From: Euphorbia lathyris
Lineage: Eukaryota > Streptophyta > Magnoliopsida > Malpighiales > Euphorbiaceae
Assembly: GCF_963576675.1 (NCBI RefSeq)
Contig: NC_088919.1
Location: 61,214,578-61,278,577, forward strand
Reading direction: 5' to 3'
Length of the DNA: 64,000 nucleotides
Shown here: positions 43,263 to 54,742 of the stretch, in pieces
How positions within the stretch are numbered: position 1 is the stretch's first letter
Layout: each line of letters opens with the position of its first letter
The notes under the pieces: generated by a model
What the model was told of the DNA's origin: nothing
What the model saw: only the letters and a program-made list of their open reading frames with translations
Database searches by the model: none
Made by a program: the position numbers and the translations under genes

Positions 43263-45839
43263 AAAAGTAATAGAGGAAGAGATATCTAAAATGAAGAAGG
43301 CGGACGCCATTAAGGAAGTTATTTACACCCAGTGGCTGGCGAATGTGGTCCTGGTTAAAAGGCAGGCGGATCGTACCGCATGTGTATTGATTTCACGGAC
43401 CTTAATAAGGCTTGTCCCAAAGACAACTACCCTCTGCCTTGCACTGACATCCTTATCGACGGAACCGCAGTATATTCCTTCACGGATGTGAAGTCAAGTT
43501 ATCACCAGATCCTCATGGAGCCATCAGACAGGATCAAGACTTCCTTCGTAACTCACCAGGCGACTTATTGCTTCAAAGCCATGCCTTTTGGGCTTAAAAA
43601 TGCTGGAGCTACCTACCAGCGGATGATGAGTAAAATATTCGAAGGAAGAAAAGGTGACAACTTCTTAGTCTATGTGGATGACATGATCATCAAAAGCACC
43701 ACCATGGAGAGACATGCGGAGGACATAAGGGAAGTCCTCGGACTCCTTCGTCACCACAACATCAAGCTAAATCCTGAGAAGTGTACTTTTGGGGCAACTT
43801 ATGGAAAATTCCTGGGATACATGATCAGCCAGGAGGGAGTAGGTCCCAATCCAGATAAAATCAAGGCGGTGCTGGACATAAAGGCGGCACAAAATGTCAG
43901 AGAAGTGCAACGCCTTAATGGGCGGATCATAGCACTTGGTCGATTCATCTCATGCTCTACTCGTAGATGCCAACCTTTTTATGAAGTAATCAAAAAGCAG
44001 AAAGGCTTCGAGTGGAATGAAGATTGCAAGCAGGCCTTCGAAGGGATCAAGCACTTCCTATCAGAACCACCTCTAATGAGCAGACCTTTGGAAGGTGAGA
44101 ACCTGTACATGTATGTTTCTGTTACTGATAAAGTGGTTTGCACAATCATGATAAAGGAGGAAGATGGCCAACAGTATCCAATCTATTACGTAAGCAAAGT
44201 CTTAAAGGATGCCGAAACCCGGTATTCAAGATTGGACAAGATGGCCTTGGCAGTTGTCACCACTTCAATCCGCCTGAGACCTTATTTTCAGGCACACACG
44301 GGCATTGTTCGTACCAACATACCTATGAGGAAGGTATTACAAAAGCTGGAAACTTCAGGGAGGCTAATGGAGTGGGCGATCCGCCTGGGCGAGTTTGATG
44401 TTCGTTATGAAGGCAGATCCGCCTTGAAGAGCCAAGTCTTGGCAGACTTTATGAATGAATTCACCGAAGAAGGCATAAACCTTCCCAAGCCAAAAGTGGA
44501 AGAATGGACAATGTACACAGATGGTGCCTCTTCGGCTGAAGGTGCAGGAATTGACGTAGTGATCAAGGGACCTCACTACATCAAGTTGCATTATGCTGCG
44601 AAGTTAGAGTTCCCTGCAACGAATAACGCCGCAGAATATGAAGCCTTGATATTGGGACTGCGCCTGCTGAAGGAGATCACGCCAGAACGAGTTGTGATCC
44701 ATAGCGATTCCAAGCTGATGGTCAATCAAGTGATCAAAATTTTTGATGTAAAAGATAAAACTCTGGTCAAGTATGTAGAGGAGGCCAAAAAGCTATTGAA
44801 CCATTTGGAGTCTAAAGAAACCAAGTGGGATCTAGTTCATGTGTTGCGAGGATCAAACACAGAAGCGGATCACTTGGCTAAACTAGCTTCGAGCAAGGAT
44901 CAATGGGCGGACCTTCAATGCCCATTCGAGGTAAAGGACAGACCGGCATTCGCCCCAGAAGTTGTAGCTCTTCTCTCGCCTGCCGAAGGGGATTGGAGAT
45001 CACCGATCCAGCAGTATCTCTCCACTGGGACTTTGCCTCAAGACAAAGAAGAGGCTAAACGGACGGTGAGAAAGGTCGCATACTTTTCTATAATAAATGG
45101 CCAGCTGTATAGGAAATCTTTTGGACACCCCTGGTTGAAATGTATTACGACGGAGGAAGGACGAGAGATCCTTAAAGAACTACATGAAGGTGCTTGCGGA
45201 GCTCATGAAGCATCCCCCTCCATTTTGAAAAAGTCCAGGCTATCCGGATTTTATTGGCCCACGGTAGAACTCGACGCACAGAAGCTGGTAGAGACATGTC
45301 ATAATTGTCAAGTCCATGCAAACGAGTCTCACGTGGTTAAGCACCTGCAAAAGCCCATTATAGAAGTACGACCTTTTACTGTCTGGGGAATCGACATTGT
45401 CGGTCCTTTTCCCCCTACCAGGAGACAAAGGAAATACGTGGTAGTAGCTGTAGACCACTTTACGAAGTGGGTAGAGGCCGAAGCTGTCTCCTCCATAAAT
45501 GCAAAGCGGATGGTCGAGTTTGTCAGAGACAAAATAGTTGGAAGATTCGGGGTTCCCCACACGATTATCACTGACAACGGGACGCAGTTCAATTGTGGAG
45601 AGTTCAGAACATTCTGCGAAAGCCAAGGCATTCAAAACAGGTTCACCTCTGTTTACTACCCCCAATCCAACGGAATGACCAAGGTAACAAACCGAACGAT
45701 TGTCAAGGGCATAAAAAAGAGACTGGGCGAGCATAACAAAAAGTGGGCAGATCAGCTAATGAACGTTCTGTGGGCATACAGAACCACACCTCGGACAGCA
45801 ACAGGCGAATCACCATTCGCCCTTTCTTACGGCGTATAA
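43263..45839 (+). pseudogene. Ty3 reverse transcriptase, two RNase H domains and integrase
   Basis: After a one-base deletion in an A-run near 43360 the frame is open from 43380 for 819 residues. It includes CIDFTDLNKACPKD, PFGLKNAGATYQR, the catalytic YVDD (about 43671-43682), the first RNase H, the second RNase H (YTDGASSAEGAG, NNAAEYEALI, HSDSKLM), the HHCC finger (CHNCQVH) and the integrase core (GIDIVGPFPP, ITDNGTQF). The third catalytic residue of integrase is lysine (AAG at 45681-45683) where the first Ty3 copy has glutamate. A TAA at 45837-45839 stops it. Confidence 0.92.
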
Positions 45840-46235
45840 GCTGTGATCCCCATCGAGATCCAGGTCCCTAGAGACAGAGTCTTATTTTATTATGAAGGCA
45901 AGAATGACCAAAGGTTGAGGGAAAGCCTCGACCAACTGGAAGCAAAAAGGGAGAGAGCGTATGTACGAATGGCCGCCTACAAACAGAGGATCGCGGCATA
46001 CCATGACAGACACGCCAAGCTCGTGGATCTGAACCCAAGAGATCTAGTGCTCCGGAAAGCGGACAAGATTCAATCTGCAGAGGGCAAAGGAAAATTGGGG
46101 GTCACCTGGACGGGACCATACAAGATAATCACTAAAATTGGACCCGCCACCTTCAAGATCCAAGATATGGAGGGAAACACATTGCCACGGACGTGGAATA
46201 TTCAGAACCTCCGCAAGTATTTCGCCAGAGAATAA
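45840..46235 (+). pseudogene. Integrase C-terminal part of the Ty3 element
   Basis: In frame with the preceding ORF after the TAA: IPIEIQVPRDRVLFYYEG, then LVLRKADKIQ, GKLGVTWTGPYKI and the end NIQNLRKYFARE. This is the usual end of plant Ty3 integrases, with natural stop at 46233-46235. The same segment is fused directly to reverse transcriptase in the third Ty3 element. Confidence 0.88.
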
Positions 46236-46893
46236 AATGTAACCAAGGTCTTGAGTACTCCTTTTCCTTTAGTAAGTTTTTATCCCATGTGGTTTTTCTT
46301 ATTAAAGGTTTTGAGGCTCACACATAGGACCAATTCGTTGTAATAAGGCGAATCGCCATTTAATAAAGAGAAATTTTCATCTTGCAAATTCTTTTTTGAG
46401 TATTTTTCTTGTAGTAATATAAATATTCCAGATTCAAAAAGGGGGAGGCAACAAACGCATTCCCACAGTAGAATAATGCTATCATGGCATAACTACTTTC
46501 TCCTCAAAGATAGGAGAATAATCTCAGCGGCGGATCAATTCACCTCAAAGATAGGAAACAATTGATCACCGCCAGAGACAGAGTTAAAACATTTCTTAGA
46601 CGTGAGATCTTTACACTCTCATACTCTTTCGAAAGAAGAGTTTCAAGTCCTAGTGGCGGATCGATTCACCTCAAAGATAGGAAGCAAATCGATCGCCTAA
46701 GGCAGCTTAACTTCCTCTAAAGGAATAAAAGCTTCAAAGCCTTCAAAAAGGCTCACATTCCAGGGTACGGCTGGCCACCTACCTTGAACCAACAAAATAA
46801 ATCCTAAGACCTATAAATTTACTTGCTGAAAGATATAAAGCGTAAAGTAAAAATAATGGTAGAAAAAAGGATTAAATTGTACTTAAGTTACAT
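46236..46893. other. Spacer between convergent pol and antisense gene
   Basis: It holds two imperfect copies of CGGATCRATTCACCTCAAAGATAGGAA (split about 46528 and 46655) and otherwise no frame. It probably contains the 3' ends of both transcripts. Confidence 0.5.
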
Positions 46894-49140
46894 TTAAACA
46901 TTTAAAGGAGTGTCCTCCTTAGGGTCTTTCTCTAAAGATACGCCCTCTGGAGAAACCTCCTTCTCCGTAACAATAGTTCCTTCCTGAGGAACCGTACAAT
47001 CAATTATCAAATCATTGCTCTTGTCACCCGCCCCCTGGGATGCTTCACCGAGGTCATCTGATTCAAGATCAACAACAGGCTTGCTCTCCTCGGCTGATCC
47101 ACTCAGCTCCTTCCGAATTTGATCGCGGATGAAATCCTTAACGTTCGGGATCTTGCGATACTTAAGGCAATCCTCAACCTCGGGGACCACGTATTTCGGG
47201 TCCACAAAATCAATTCCGGGGTAGGAAAGCTTAACGTATGCCATAATCCATTCGCCATAGTAATAAGCACGTTCTTCCACTAGGATCTCCGCGTTCAACA
47301 AGGCAGCTTTGTGATTTTTGGCATCCCCCTCCATCTTCTCCTTCAGGCTGCGGATCTCCACGTCTTTACTCTCATTAAGAGCAATGGCGGAAGCAGCATT
47401 TGCATTGGCGACGGCAACCTCTTTCTCCAGCCTTTTTATGGTCGCTTTATCCGCCACCCCTTGAAGAAGATCCACCTCCATAGCGCGCATATGCGTATAT
47501 GCCTATCAAAGCAAAGGATGATGTTAGAAACAAAAGTCTCCCTAAAGGAGATCACTCTTTCATCCAAAAATGTAAAATAAGGAAAACTCACCAAAAGGAG
47601 ATCCTGTTTCCCCATCTTGGCATGGGCTGATCCGGAGAACTTGTTCTGGTTCTCCTGTACTTTGCCAAGTTGACCGAGGGCATCGTCAAGATCATTGATA
47701 ACTGACTCATTCCTCAGGGACCCTTTATCACCCTACTTGGCGAACCAATACCCTCCCAAGTCAGGCTTAACCACCTATGTAAAAATTAGAAGGCCCAAAT
47801 CAAGATCCATGATAGAAGAAAGAAAAACGGTAAAGTAAATGTACCTGCTCAAGCTCCAGCCTAGGTTTCTCGACTCTTATGGCATCCCCCAATAACTTTT
47901 CTCCACCAGCAGCGACGGACCTCTTTTTCTTAAGAGGGGGATCCGCAACACCTTCAGAAGGACGTTTCCCAGAGCTCTTACGGGGATCCGCCACCTGCGT
48001 ATCTTTTTGGGCCTCCAGCTCCTTCTGTTTTTTGAGCATTTCTACAAGGGCGCGTCTGGCCTCAGACAAACCCCTGACAAGGGAACAACGAGATAATCAA
48101 AGTTCAAGGAAGAAACAAAGTTACCTTCATCAAGTTGAGTAAACTTCACGTAAGTAATCACATCCCCCACATGGCGGACCAGGGGAATGTCATTCATCAT
48201 GAATTCCAGAGCATCGGCGTACGTCCAAGCATCCGTCTTAATGCTCTTCATAAGATCCGCCACCTTCTCATCACTATCAGTCAATATACACAAATCCCCA
48301 GCCATGTGTTGGGGCTTAGCATTCCAATTCAATGGGAATCCGAGGGGCTCGTCCTTTTTTACCTTAACAAAGAAATTTTTTTCGTCACAGAGATGGACGT
48401 TCGACATCTTACCGCAGAAGGGCGAGTAACTTTGGAATTTGGCGAAAGTATAGAAAGACTCGGATTTATGCTTCGTAGGTTTGTGAAGAGACCGACAGAC
48501 ATGAGGATTACAGACCATCCCCAGGTTCGAAGCTGGCAGACAATATCCAACCAGCCATTTGGATGCAGCTGGCAGACAATAATCCCAAAAAACTCCAGGA
48601 TATCCGCCATCATTTAAGGAAGAGGAAGATGAAATCCTCTCTCCACATGACTACTATATACAGATAGGTACCCTACGGGCGGACAGGCGGGTCGCTGATG
48701 GGCAGCCGCCAACTCGGTCTCATAATCTTTAATCCACGGATAGCGATCCGCCAAATCGGCCAGATCCGCGGCACCCATACGAGATGGAGTAGTCTCTGCA
48801 CGAGGCATCTTTTTCCTAATCGGAGTCGAAGAGGAAGCCTCCATTCCGAAAAAGCTCCTAGAATCTATTGCCGGAACAGTTTGGGTCACAATGACGGAAA
48901 GGGTCTGAGCTCTAATTAAACAACGACGATGATTCCCACTCCCCCTCACCGTGTTACTTAACTCCGATCAATAAATCACAACTAGAGGTACTCTCGGACG
49001 AACTCGAGTCCACGGAAGAAGACCAGCTAAAAGAGGGCTCAGAGGGGGAAGTCAAATTAAAAAGTTCAATGGTAGATTCAGAAGAACTAAAAAAACCCAG
49101 AAACACGACGAGAAATTTCACTTACATGGGAAATCGGAAG
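46894..49140 (-). pseudogene. Antisense spliced gene of the 10-kb Ty3 element
   Basis: Read on the minus strand, exon-like blocks are the N-terminal region (about 49090-48520; ADLADLADRYPWIKDYETEL), the middle (48518-48135; MSNVHLCDEKNFF, EPLGFPLNWNAKPQHMAGD), a basic block (about 48070-47848; VADPPLKKKR), a further exon (about 47780-47595) and the C-terminal coiled coil (47508-46894; RLEKEVAVANANAASA). GT-AG sites border them (for example GAGCAG|GTACAT and TTGATAG|GC). A TAA at 48614-48616, a frameshift near 48530 and a TAG in the fourth exon break it. It is homologous exon for exon to the gene at 54743-57017. Function unknown; similar proteins are called putative gypsy-type transposon proteins. 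Confidence 0.78.
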
Positions 49141-49380
49141 TTTTGAAGCTTCTTGATGCCGGAAAAAACTCTGAAAAAACTCGAACGAAATGGAAAAGAA
49201 AATAGCAAATGAAGCGGAAAGAGAAAAGAGAGGTTGAAGAAAGTATCACCACTTACCTCGAGCAGCGCGCCTAGGACACCTGTCGCTCGATGAATGGCCT
49301 GGAACAGAGCAACAATAAATGCGATTCATCATGACGGCGTGCAAGGAAGTGAAAAAGCCCTAAAGGACTTTAATGGAACT

Positions 49381-49392
49381 TAGGGGGGCTTC
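49381..49392 (+). promoter_or_regulatory. Polypurine tract of the 10-kb Ty3 element
   Basis: TAGGGGGGCTTC directly precedes the 3' LTR and would prime plus-strand DNA. The third Ty3 element has the same TAGGGGGGCTTC at its 3' LTR. Confidence 0.8.
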
Positions 49393-49905
49393 TGATAACA
49401 TCGGGATATTATCCACAGGATCAAGGAGGATATTTGTCAAAACGGCAGCGTATTTGGGCGGTCTGGAAAGCAATGGCGTATCAAGCAAGTCATTCGAGTG
49501 GCGGATCACCTAGACTCCGCTACACGCTATCCGTAGTCAAACCTACGTGAGACCCGCCATCATGCCTCGATCCGCCCGCCGAACGGTTGAGCCGATTCCC
49601 AATAAAGGCAATTAATGGTCCGTTAATGAGCTAACGGCCACGCTTAAAAGAGATCCATAACCGCCATTAATGAGGCATTAATGGAGACTTTCTGGTTACT
49701 GGGAGTTACAACTACATGAGTATAAATAGCTTGCTCCCCAAGCTATTGATGTACACATTCACATTCTCACTCTAAACCCTTCTCTTGTCAATACAGTTTA
49801 TTCAGTATTCCAATACTGACTTTGGCATCGGAGCTTCCCCCCGTCGAACCCAACGATGCCCCCCACAGGGAAGGAATCCGATCAGAAGTTCATCGCTAGT
49901 TACCA
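49393..49905 (+). repeat. 3' LTR of the 10-kb Ty3 element
   Basis: Same ends as the 5' LTR, with about 15 substitutions and two one-base indels between them. Followed by the target duplication ACGTA. Confidence 0.93.
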
Positions 49906-50464
49906 ACGTAAAATCTTTCTTCTTGCGAACTTGGTACTTCATTTTTTAGTATTTTGTACGTTTTGCCCAGGATAAATATGATTTTACTTCACATTTTCGC
50001 AAACTGCGAATCCTGCGAAGAGAAATACTACTTCGCAGAATGAGTTTGCTTCACAGTTTCGCAAATTGCGGAGCACATTCCAGTACCGGAGTAGTGTTTC
50101 CCTTAGCAAGCTTCGAAGCTTATGAAAATTCGAAATAGTATGTTTTGTTATTTACCTAAAATATACACAAGTGAACAACATGTATAGTAAAATGACATAA
50201 AAAAATAACATAATCAAAATTTACAACAAGATTAAAACAATAATTCAAACCCTAAAGCCCAGTAATGACATGAGCACTAGTGTACCACAGTAAACCCTAA
50301 TTGGAGTGCTTCAAGGCTTACAGAAGTAAGAAAAATCGGCACCATCATACAGAATTAATGGACTTTGGAAGGAAGTTCAGAAGCAAAATGAACTAGAACA
50401 TTTGCTCTCTAGTTAATTCGGTCTTCACTTTCTTCATCACATCAAAATCACCGCTCAATGTGAT

Positions 50465-50972
50465 TAGACCTCGCCATGGGACGATGAGCCCGTCCGCCCG
50501 GCCCGAGCCCAGACCCATTTAGCCGAGCCTGGACACATAAAATTAGTGTCAGGCCCGGCCCAACCCATGCCCGATTAAGCCCATCTAGTAAATGGGCGGG
50601 CCTGGGATATGTAAATACCTGGCGGACCTGGCCCGACCCGTACCGTTATATATATATATATATTTATAAATTTAATTATATAAATTAAATGAGTCCATAT
50701 ATAAATTTATAGATAGTTAAATAAGTAACCAGTATTACAATTTACAATTAGTTTGTCTCCTTCCTAAAAACCCTTACAATTATGTTTATTATTTTTTATT
50801 AAAAAAAAGTTAGTATTTTATTTTAATTGATTTTTTTCAATATAGATATGGGCTTGGGCGGACGGGCTTGGGATTCCTTGTTTAGGCCCGAGCCCGATTC
50901 TAATTATTGTGGGCTTGGACTGGACTTGGGCTTATCAGATTTTATCACAGGTCCGGCCCATGCCGAGGTCTA
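50465..50972. mobile_element. hAT-like non-autonomous element, 508 bp
   Basis: Left end TAGACCTCGCCATGGGACG, reversed right end TAGACCTCGGCATGGGCCGG, GGCCC-rich subterminal motifs, and an exact 8-bp duplication AATGTGAT (50457-50464 and 50973-50980). It is nested inside the long-TIR element. Confidence 0.85.
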
Positions 50973-51658
50973 AATGTGATTGATGCATTCGTATTCAAGC
51001 TAAACCGATTCTTAAATTTGATGCATTGGTATTCAACCTTCACAAAAATTAAATCATTTTAGGAAAAAATGAAAAAAACACTTCGCAGAAAGCGAAACTA
51101 CGAAGAGAAATACAACCTAACAAAGGATAATTTTGCTTCGCATATTGCGAAGTCTGCGAAGTTATTTTCTGGAGAAAATAATACTTCAGATGATGATTTT
51201 TCTGTGAAGCAAACTCATTCTACGAAGTTATTTTCTGGAAAGAGAGGAAGATGAACATATAAATACAGTAGATACTTACCTTCTTTCCGCATTTTGCCAT
51301 TGAAATCGATAATAAGTATATGATAAACGCAGAATAACGTCGAAGAACGATGCCTTCGATTCGCATAAGAAGAAAGAAACAAAAGGAGGAAGAAGAAGCG
51401 GAAAGATGAAGAACCATGCCTTCGATTTACACAAGAACATAGAGAAAGAAGAGACATGATGGTGAAAAATTGGCTTCGGTTCGCACAATAAAAAGAAAGG
51501 AAGAGAGGAAGATGAAACGATAGAAAGGAAGAGAGTGAGATGAAAGGATTGGGGCATTTTGAGAAAGTTACAACTAAATAATCTAGATATGTAATGTGTT
51601 GGGTAATTGGTCTACACATGTCATTTAATCTAATTTTTGTAATTTTCTCCTAAATTAT

Positions 51659-52522
51659 TCACCTCATTCTTATTTTAAATTAGAATTTTAAAATTTATTA
51701 TTAGTGTGTAGGATAAAGTCTAATTGATAACTAATTTATTTAATAAAATAATTAATGTGACCACGTTTTAGAAATGATTGATGTCCTTGGGTAAAGTAGT
51801 GAAATTAAATATTTGTAAAATATGAAATAATGTATTTTTGATGAATCATATTCCAGCATGGAAATATAGGATAATGATAGACAAAGCCTTCAATAAGATT
51901 TTGTCCTTGTCACTTTGAACTTTGGACCACCAAGTGGAAATGTGGGATGTATCTTCAATAACAGTTGAGTTGGCCATTACTTTTGGTCTATATATTTTAT
52001 CATTTTTTATTTATTTTGTTATATGTACTAAACATTAGGTATAATATGTTTTTAGGTCAACCATCCAATTTCTCCAAATTGACACACTTGGATTTTGGAA
52101 ACTATAAAAAGAAGTTTTAATACTCTACAAGTATTTGTTAAAAAAATCATAAGTTATTTGTTTAGGGAGGATTTTTCATTTCAAAAGAGAGATTTTTAAG
52201 TGTTTCGCTTTTTATAGCCGAAAAACAGTTTTTTACAAAAGCAGAGAATCACTGCTTTTTGAAAAAAAATATCTTTTTCCAACAGCAAAACCAAACACAA
52301 GTAAATCAAACGGACTCTTACTCTTGGATAGAGAGTTAAAAAATTTATACATTTTTGCAGATCGGTATCTGTGAGTTTTTTGTTGTCACAAAATGAATCA
52401 TGTGCTTTTCAAAATTTTCAATTTTTATTGATTTTACCAAATTTGACCAATAACGACCTCAAAATAAAATTAAGGCCATTAGATAGCAATCAAATGGGAG
52501 AGAGTTACTTCCAAAAGAATCA
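51659..52522. other. AT-rich intergenic DNA, no gene recognised
   Basis: No frame resembles a known protein and I found no paired repeat ends. Flank of the long-TIR element. Confidence 0.45.
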
Positions 52523-52936
52523 TCTCTCAATAGTATTACTCAGAGCTTGTTGCCGAGTCGTTAAACCCAGGGCAGGCCTAAGTCTAGACCTGGAGTGCGC
52601 CGGCCCAGGTCCCAAAGTTCGAGGGAGTCCAAAAAAATTCTAGGTCTATATATATAGTTTAATTTTTTTTATTCATCTATTATTGTCATTTAGGCTATAA
52701 AAGACTCAAATAATTGGTACCTTTATTATCTCTCAATAGTATTACCCGGAGCTTTTTGTCGGGTCGTCAAATACAGGGCGGACCTGAGTCTAGACCGGGA
52801 GTGCACCGGCCCAGAACCCAGAGTTGGAGGGAGTCCAAAAAAATTCTAGGTATATATATATATATATAGTTTAATTTTTTTTATTCATCTATTAATGTCA
52901 TTTATGCTTTAAAAGACCCAAATAGTTAATATTTTA
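52523..52936. repeat. Tandem duplication of about 207 bp
   Basis: CTCTCAATAGTATTAC starts at 52523 and again at 52730. Both copies continue with GTCGTYAAAYMCAGGGC, GAGTCCAAAAAAATTCTAGGT, a TATATA run and TTTTTTTTATTCATCTATTA. The copies differ by scattered substitutions and TA-run length. The GGCCCAG motif suggests it derives from part of a TE. Confidence 0.8.
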
Positions 52937-53202
52937 GACATAAAAGTGGTCCAATTGATTTTTTTAATATAGATTGAGGGTTAATTTAAAGAAATTGTGA
53001 AATATTTTTTTGATTTTGGCGCAAAGAAAAATATTTAGTGACCCTAAAAGTTTGTACGGTAATGTATATCATTAATGAAATATTTTTTGTTTATTATTTA
53101 TAGAAATATATTTTAAAATTATATGTACAAATGTTTTTATTAAAAGGGCTCTTATTTTTTATTTCACCTAGGTCCTATAAATTGTAAGTATATTTTGTTT
53201 CA
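52937..53202. other. AT-rich intergenic DNA, no gene recognised
   Basis: Nothing recognisable beyond AT-rich sequence leading to the SINE target site. Confidence 0.45.
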
Positions 53203-53221
53203 ATATAATCAATATTAGTGG

Positions 53222-53355
53222 TGAAGCTCTTAGTCTAGTGGTTGAGAGCTTATCTATGCCTTGGGAGGTCATGAGTTCGAATCACATCCGGGTCTAGTGG
53301 AGATTTTTCTTTCTTCTTTAATGTAAGCGCATTGTTCGCAATTTCTTTAAAAAAA
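53222..53355 (+). mobile_element. tRNA-derived SINE with 19-bp target duplication
   Basis: The head carries an A-box-like TTAGTCTAGTGGTTGAGAG and a B-box-like GAGTTCGAATCAC, internal promoter motifs for RNA polymerase III; the tail ends in an A-run. ATATAATCAATATTAGTGG is repeated exactly at 53203-53221 and 53356-53374. A second copy of the family is at 19908-20013 on the minus strand. It would depend on a LINE for movement. Confidence 0.92.
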
Positions 53356-53374
53356 ATATAATCAATATTAGTGG

Positions 53375-53968
53375 CGAAGCCCGAACCAAAATTTCAGAGG
53401 GCTCTACTGTGTATAGTTTTTCTATAAATATATTTATAAAAATCAAATAACACTATAAAAATCTCTTTTTTTTTATAAACATGTTTATAACTTCATTAGA
53501 TTAAAACACAATAAGTACAACAATAAAACAACAGTAAGGAATCAAAACTTACAAGATCTACAAAGAGACTAAAATGGCTACAAAGAGCAAAAAGGCCATA
53601 AAAGCATACAAAAACACAAAACAATAATAAAACATATATTTATCGTAAATCGAAATCTGCAGAAAAGTAAATGCAATCCAATCTTCAGCATTTAGGTCAT
53701 TCCGAACACCCAGATCTGAGTCCTTTCTTTTGATGCAACCACGTAGATCTATTGATCTACGAACAAGATAAACCGTTTCCGTACTTGCTAAATTAAAAAA
53801 TGATATAAATGAAAGAATAATAGAGAGAAAATACAATTCAAACGGATGAAGATATCCGATAAAATATATGGAAACTAACTAAAAAGAATAAAAAAATAAC
53901 AATGGAAAAACACATCAAATCTAACCCGGTGGGGTAGGAAGAAGGAAGACAAACTTCCTTCCTTCTTC
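53375..53968. other. Intergenic DNA, no gene recognised
   Basis: AT-rich; the frame at 53558-53836 (minus) has a hydrophobic stretch but no family resemblance. A GAAGGAAG/CTTCCTTC inverted motif lies beside the Ty3 insertion site (about 53938-53970). Confidence 0.4.
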
Positions 53969-53973
53969 CTACT

Positions 53974-54454
53974 TGATAACAAGGGAGAAACTTCTGATCG
54001 GAGCTCGTCCCTGTGGGGGGCGTCGTTGGGTTCGACGGGGGAAACTCCGATGCCAAAGTCAGTAGAGAATATGAAGAATAAACTATATTGACAAAGCTTA
54101 GAGAATATAGAAAAGTCTGAGTACCTTGATAGCCTAGAATGGTAGGCTATATATAGTTGAGAAGTTCGTAACCTCTAGGTAACTAGAAAGTCCCCATTAA
54201 TGCTCATTTAATGGCGGTTACAAGTTACTCTTAACCTGGCGGGTAAGACAGTTAATGATCCATTTAATGATCTTTTATGGCCGAGTCGGCGGCCAGCCGT
54301 TACCAAGGTGAATGGAGAGATTCGCCTTAGAGATCCACCAGCGGATCTCCTAGAGCTAGTCCAGGGAGATCCGCCAGCTGACTTCCTTTGCTACGTGGCA
54401 TACTTAAAGGCAGATATCTCTTTTGGTCCTCATGATAATATCTCGATGTTATCA
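53974..54454 (-). repeat. 3' LTR of the young Ty3 element
   Basis: On the plus strand it starts TGATAACAAGGGAGAAACTTC and ends CTCGATGTTATCA. Next to it inside the element lies the polypurine tract (GAAGCCCCCCCTA on the plus strand, 54455-54467). Confidence 0.95.
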
Positions 54455-54742
54455 GAAGCCCCCCCTAAAATGCCTTTAAAGTCCTTTAGGGCTTTTAGAC
54501 TTCCGCGCGCCGTCATATGCTCCATCATTAATGTGCGCTCTGTTCAACGCCATTTGATGGTTGACACGTGTGGTGGCACACTGTCCTAGGCAAGTTCAAA
54601 AGAAACCTTTTTCTCCTTCTAATTTCTCTTTCTTCTTCGTTTCTTCATCTCTCTCCGTCTTCGAAGCTTTTCCTAGAAGTTTTCCAGAGCTCTTCTTCAA
54701 ACTTCTACGTTTCCATGTAAGTGCCCTTTCCTTTTATCTTGA

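Larger units (their letters stand above)
39886..49905 (+). mobile_element. Complete Ty3/gypsy LTR retrotransposon (Tat-like) with antisense gene
   Basis: LTRs of 511 and 513 bp, exact target duplication ACGTA (39881-39885 and 49906-49910), primer-binding site, gag-pol in sense and a spliced gene in antisense between integrase and the 3' LTR. The LTRs differ at about 15 positions plus two indels, so it is the oldest of the complete retrotransposons here. Gag, protease, the reverse transcriptase junction and integrase are all damaged. Confidence 0.95.
39672..51650. mobile_element. Long-TIR DNA element enclosing a 10-kb Ty3 insertion
   Basis: Left end GGAAAAATTACAAAACCGG and reversed right end GGAGAAAATTACAAAAATTAG align for about 120 bp, including CCAACACATTACATATCTAG in both. 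An 8-bp duplication TAAATTAT flanks it (39664-39671 and 51651-51658). Removing the Ty3 element and the hAT element leaves about 1.45 kb of its own DNA, which contains repeated TTCGCAxATTGCGAAG-type motifs (49990-50080 and 51075-51240). It encodes no recognised protein and is probably a non-autonomous Mutator-like or hAT-like element. Confidence 0.68.

Noticed and set aside
46894..48949. A host gene into which the retrotransposon inserted
   Set aside because: A homologous gene occupies the same place in the other Ty3 element, between integrase and the 3' LTR, so it belongs to the elements.
51215..51619. 134-residue minus-strand ORF rich in serine and phenylalanine
   Set aside because: It lies in the inverted-repeat arm and purine-rich flank of the long-TIR element, and resembles no protein family.
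53222..53290. A tRNA gene
   Set aside because: A- and B-box-like motifs are present, but the flanking 19-bp duplication and A-rich tail mark a SINE, and no cloverleaf with CCA-end stem is evident.
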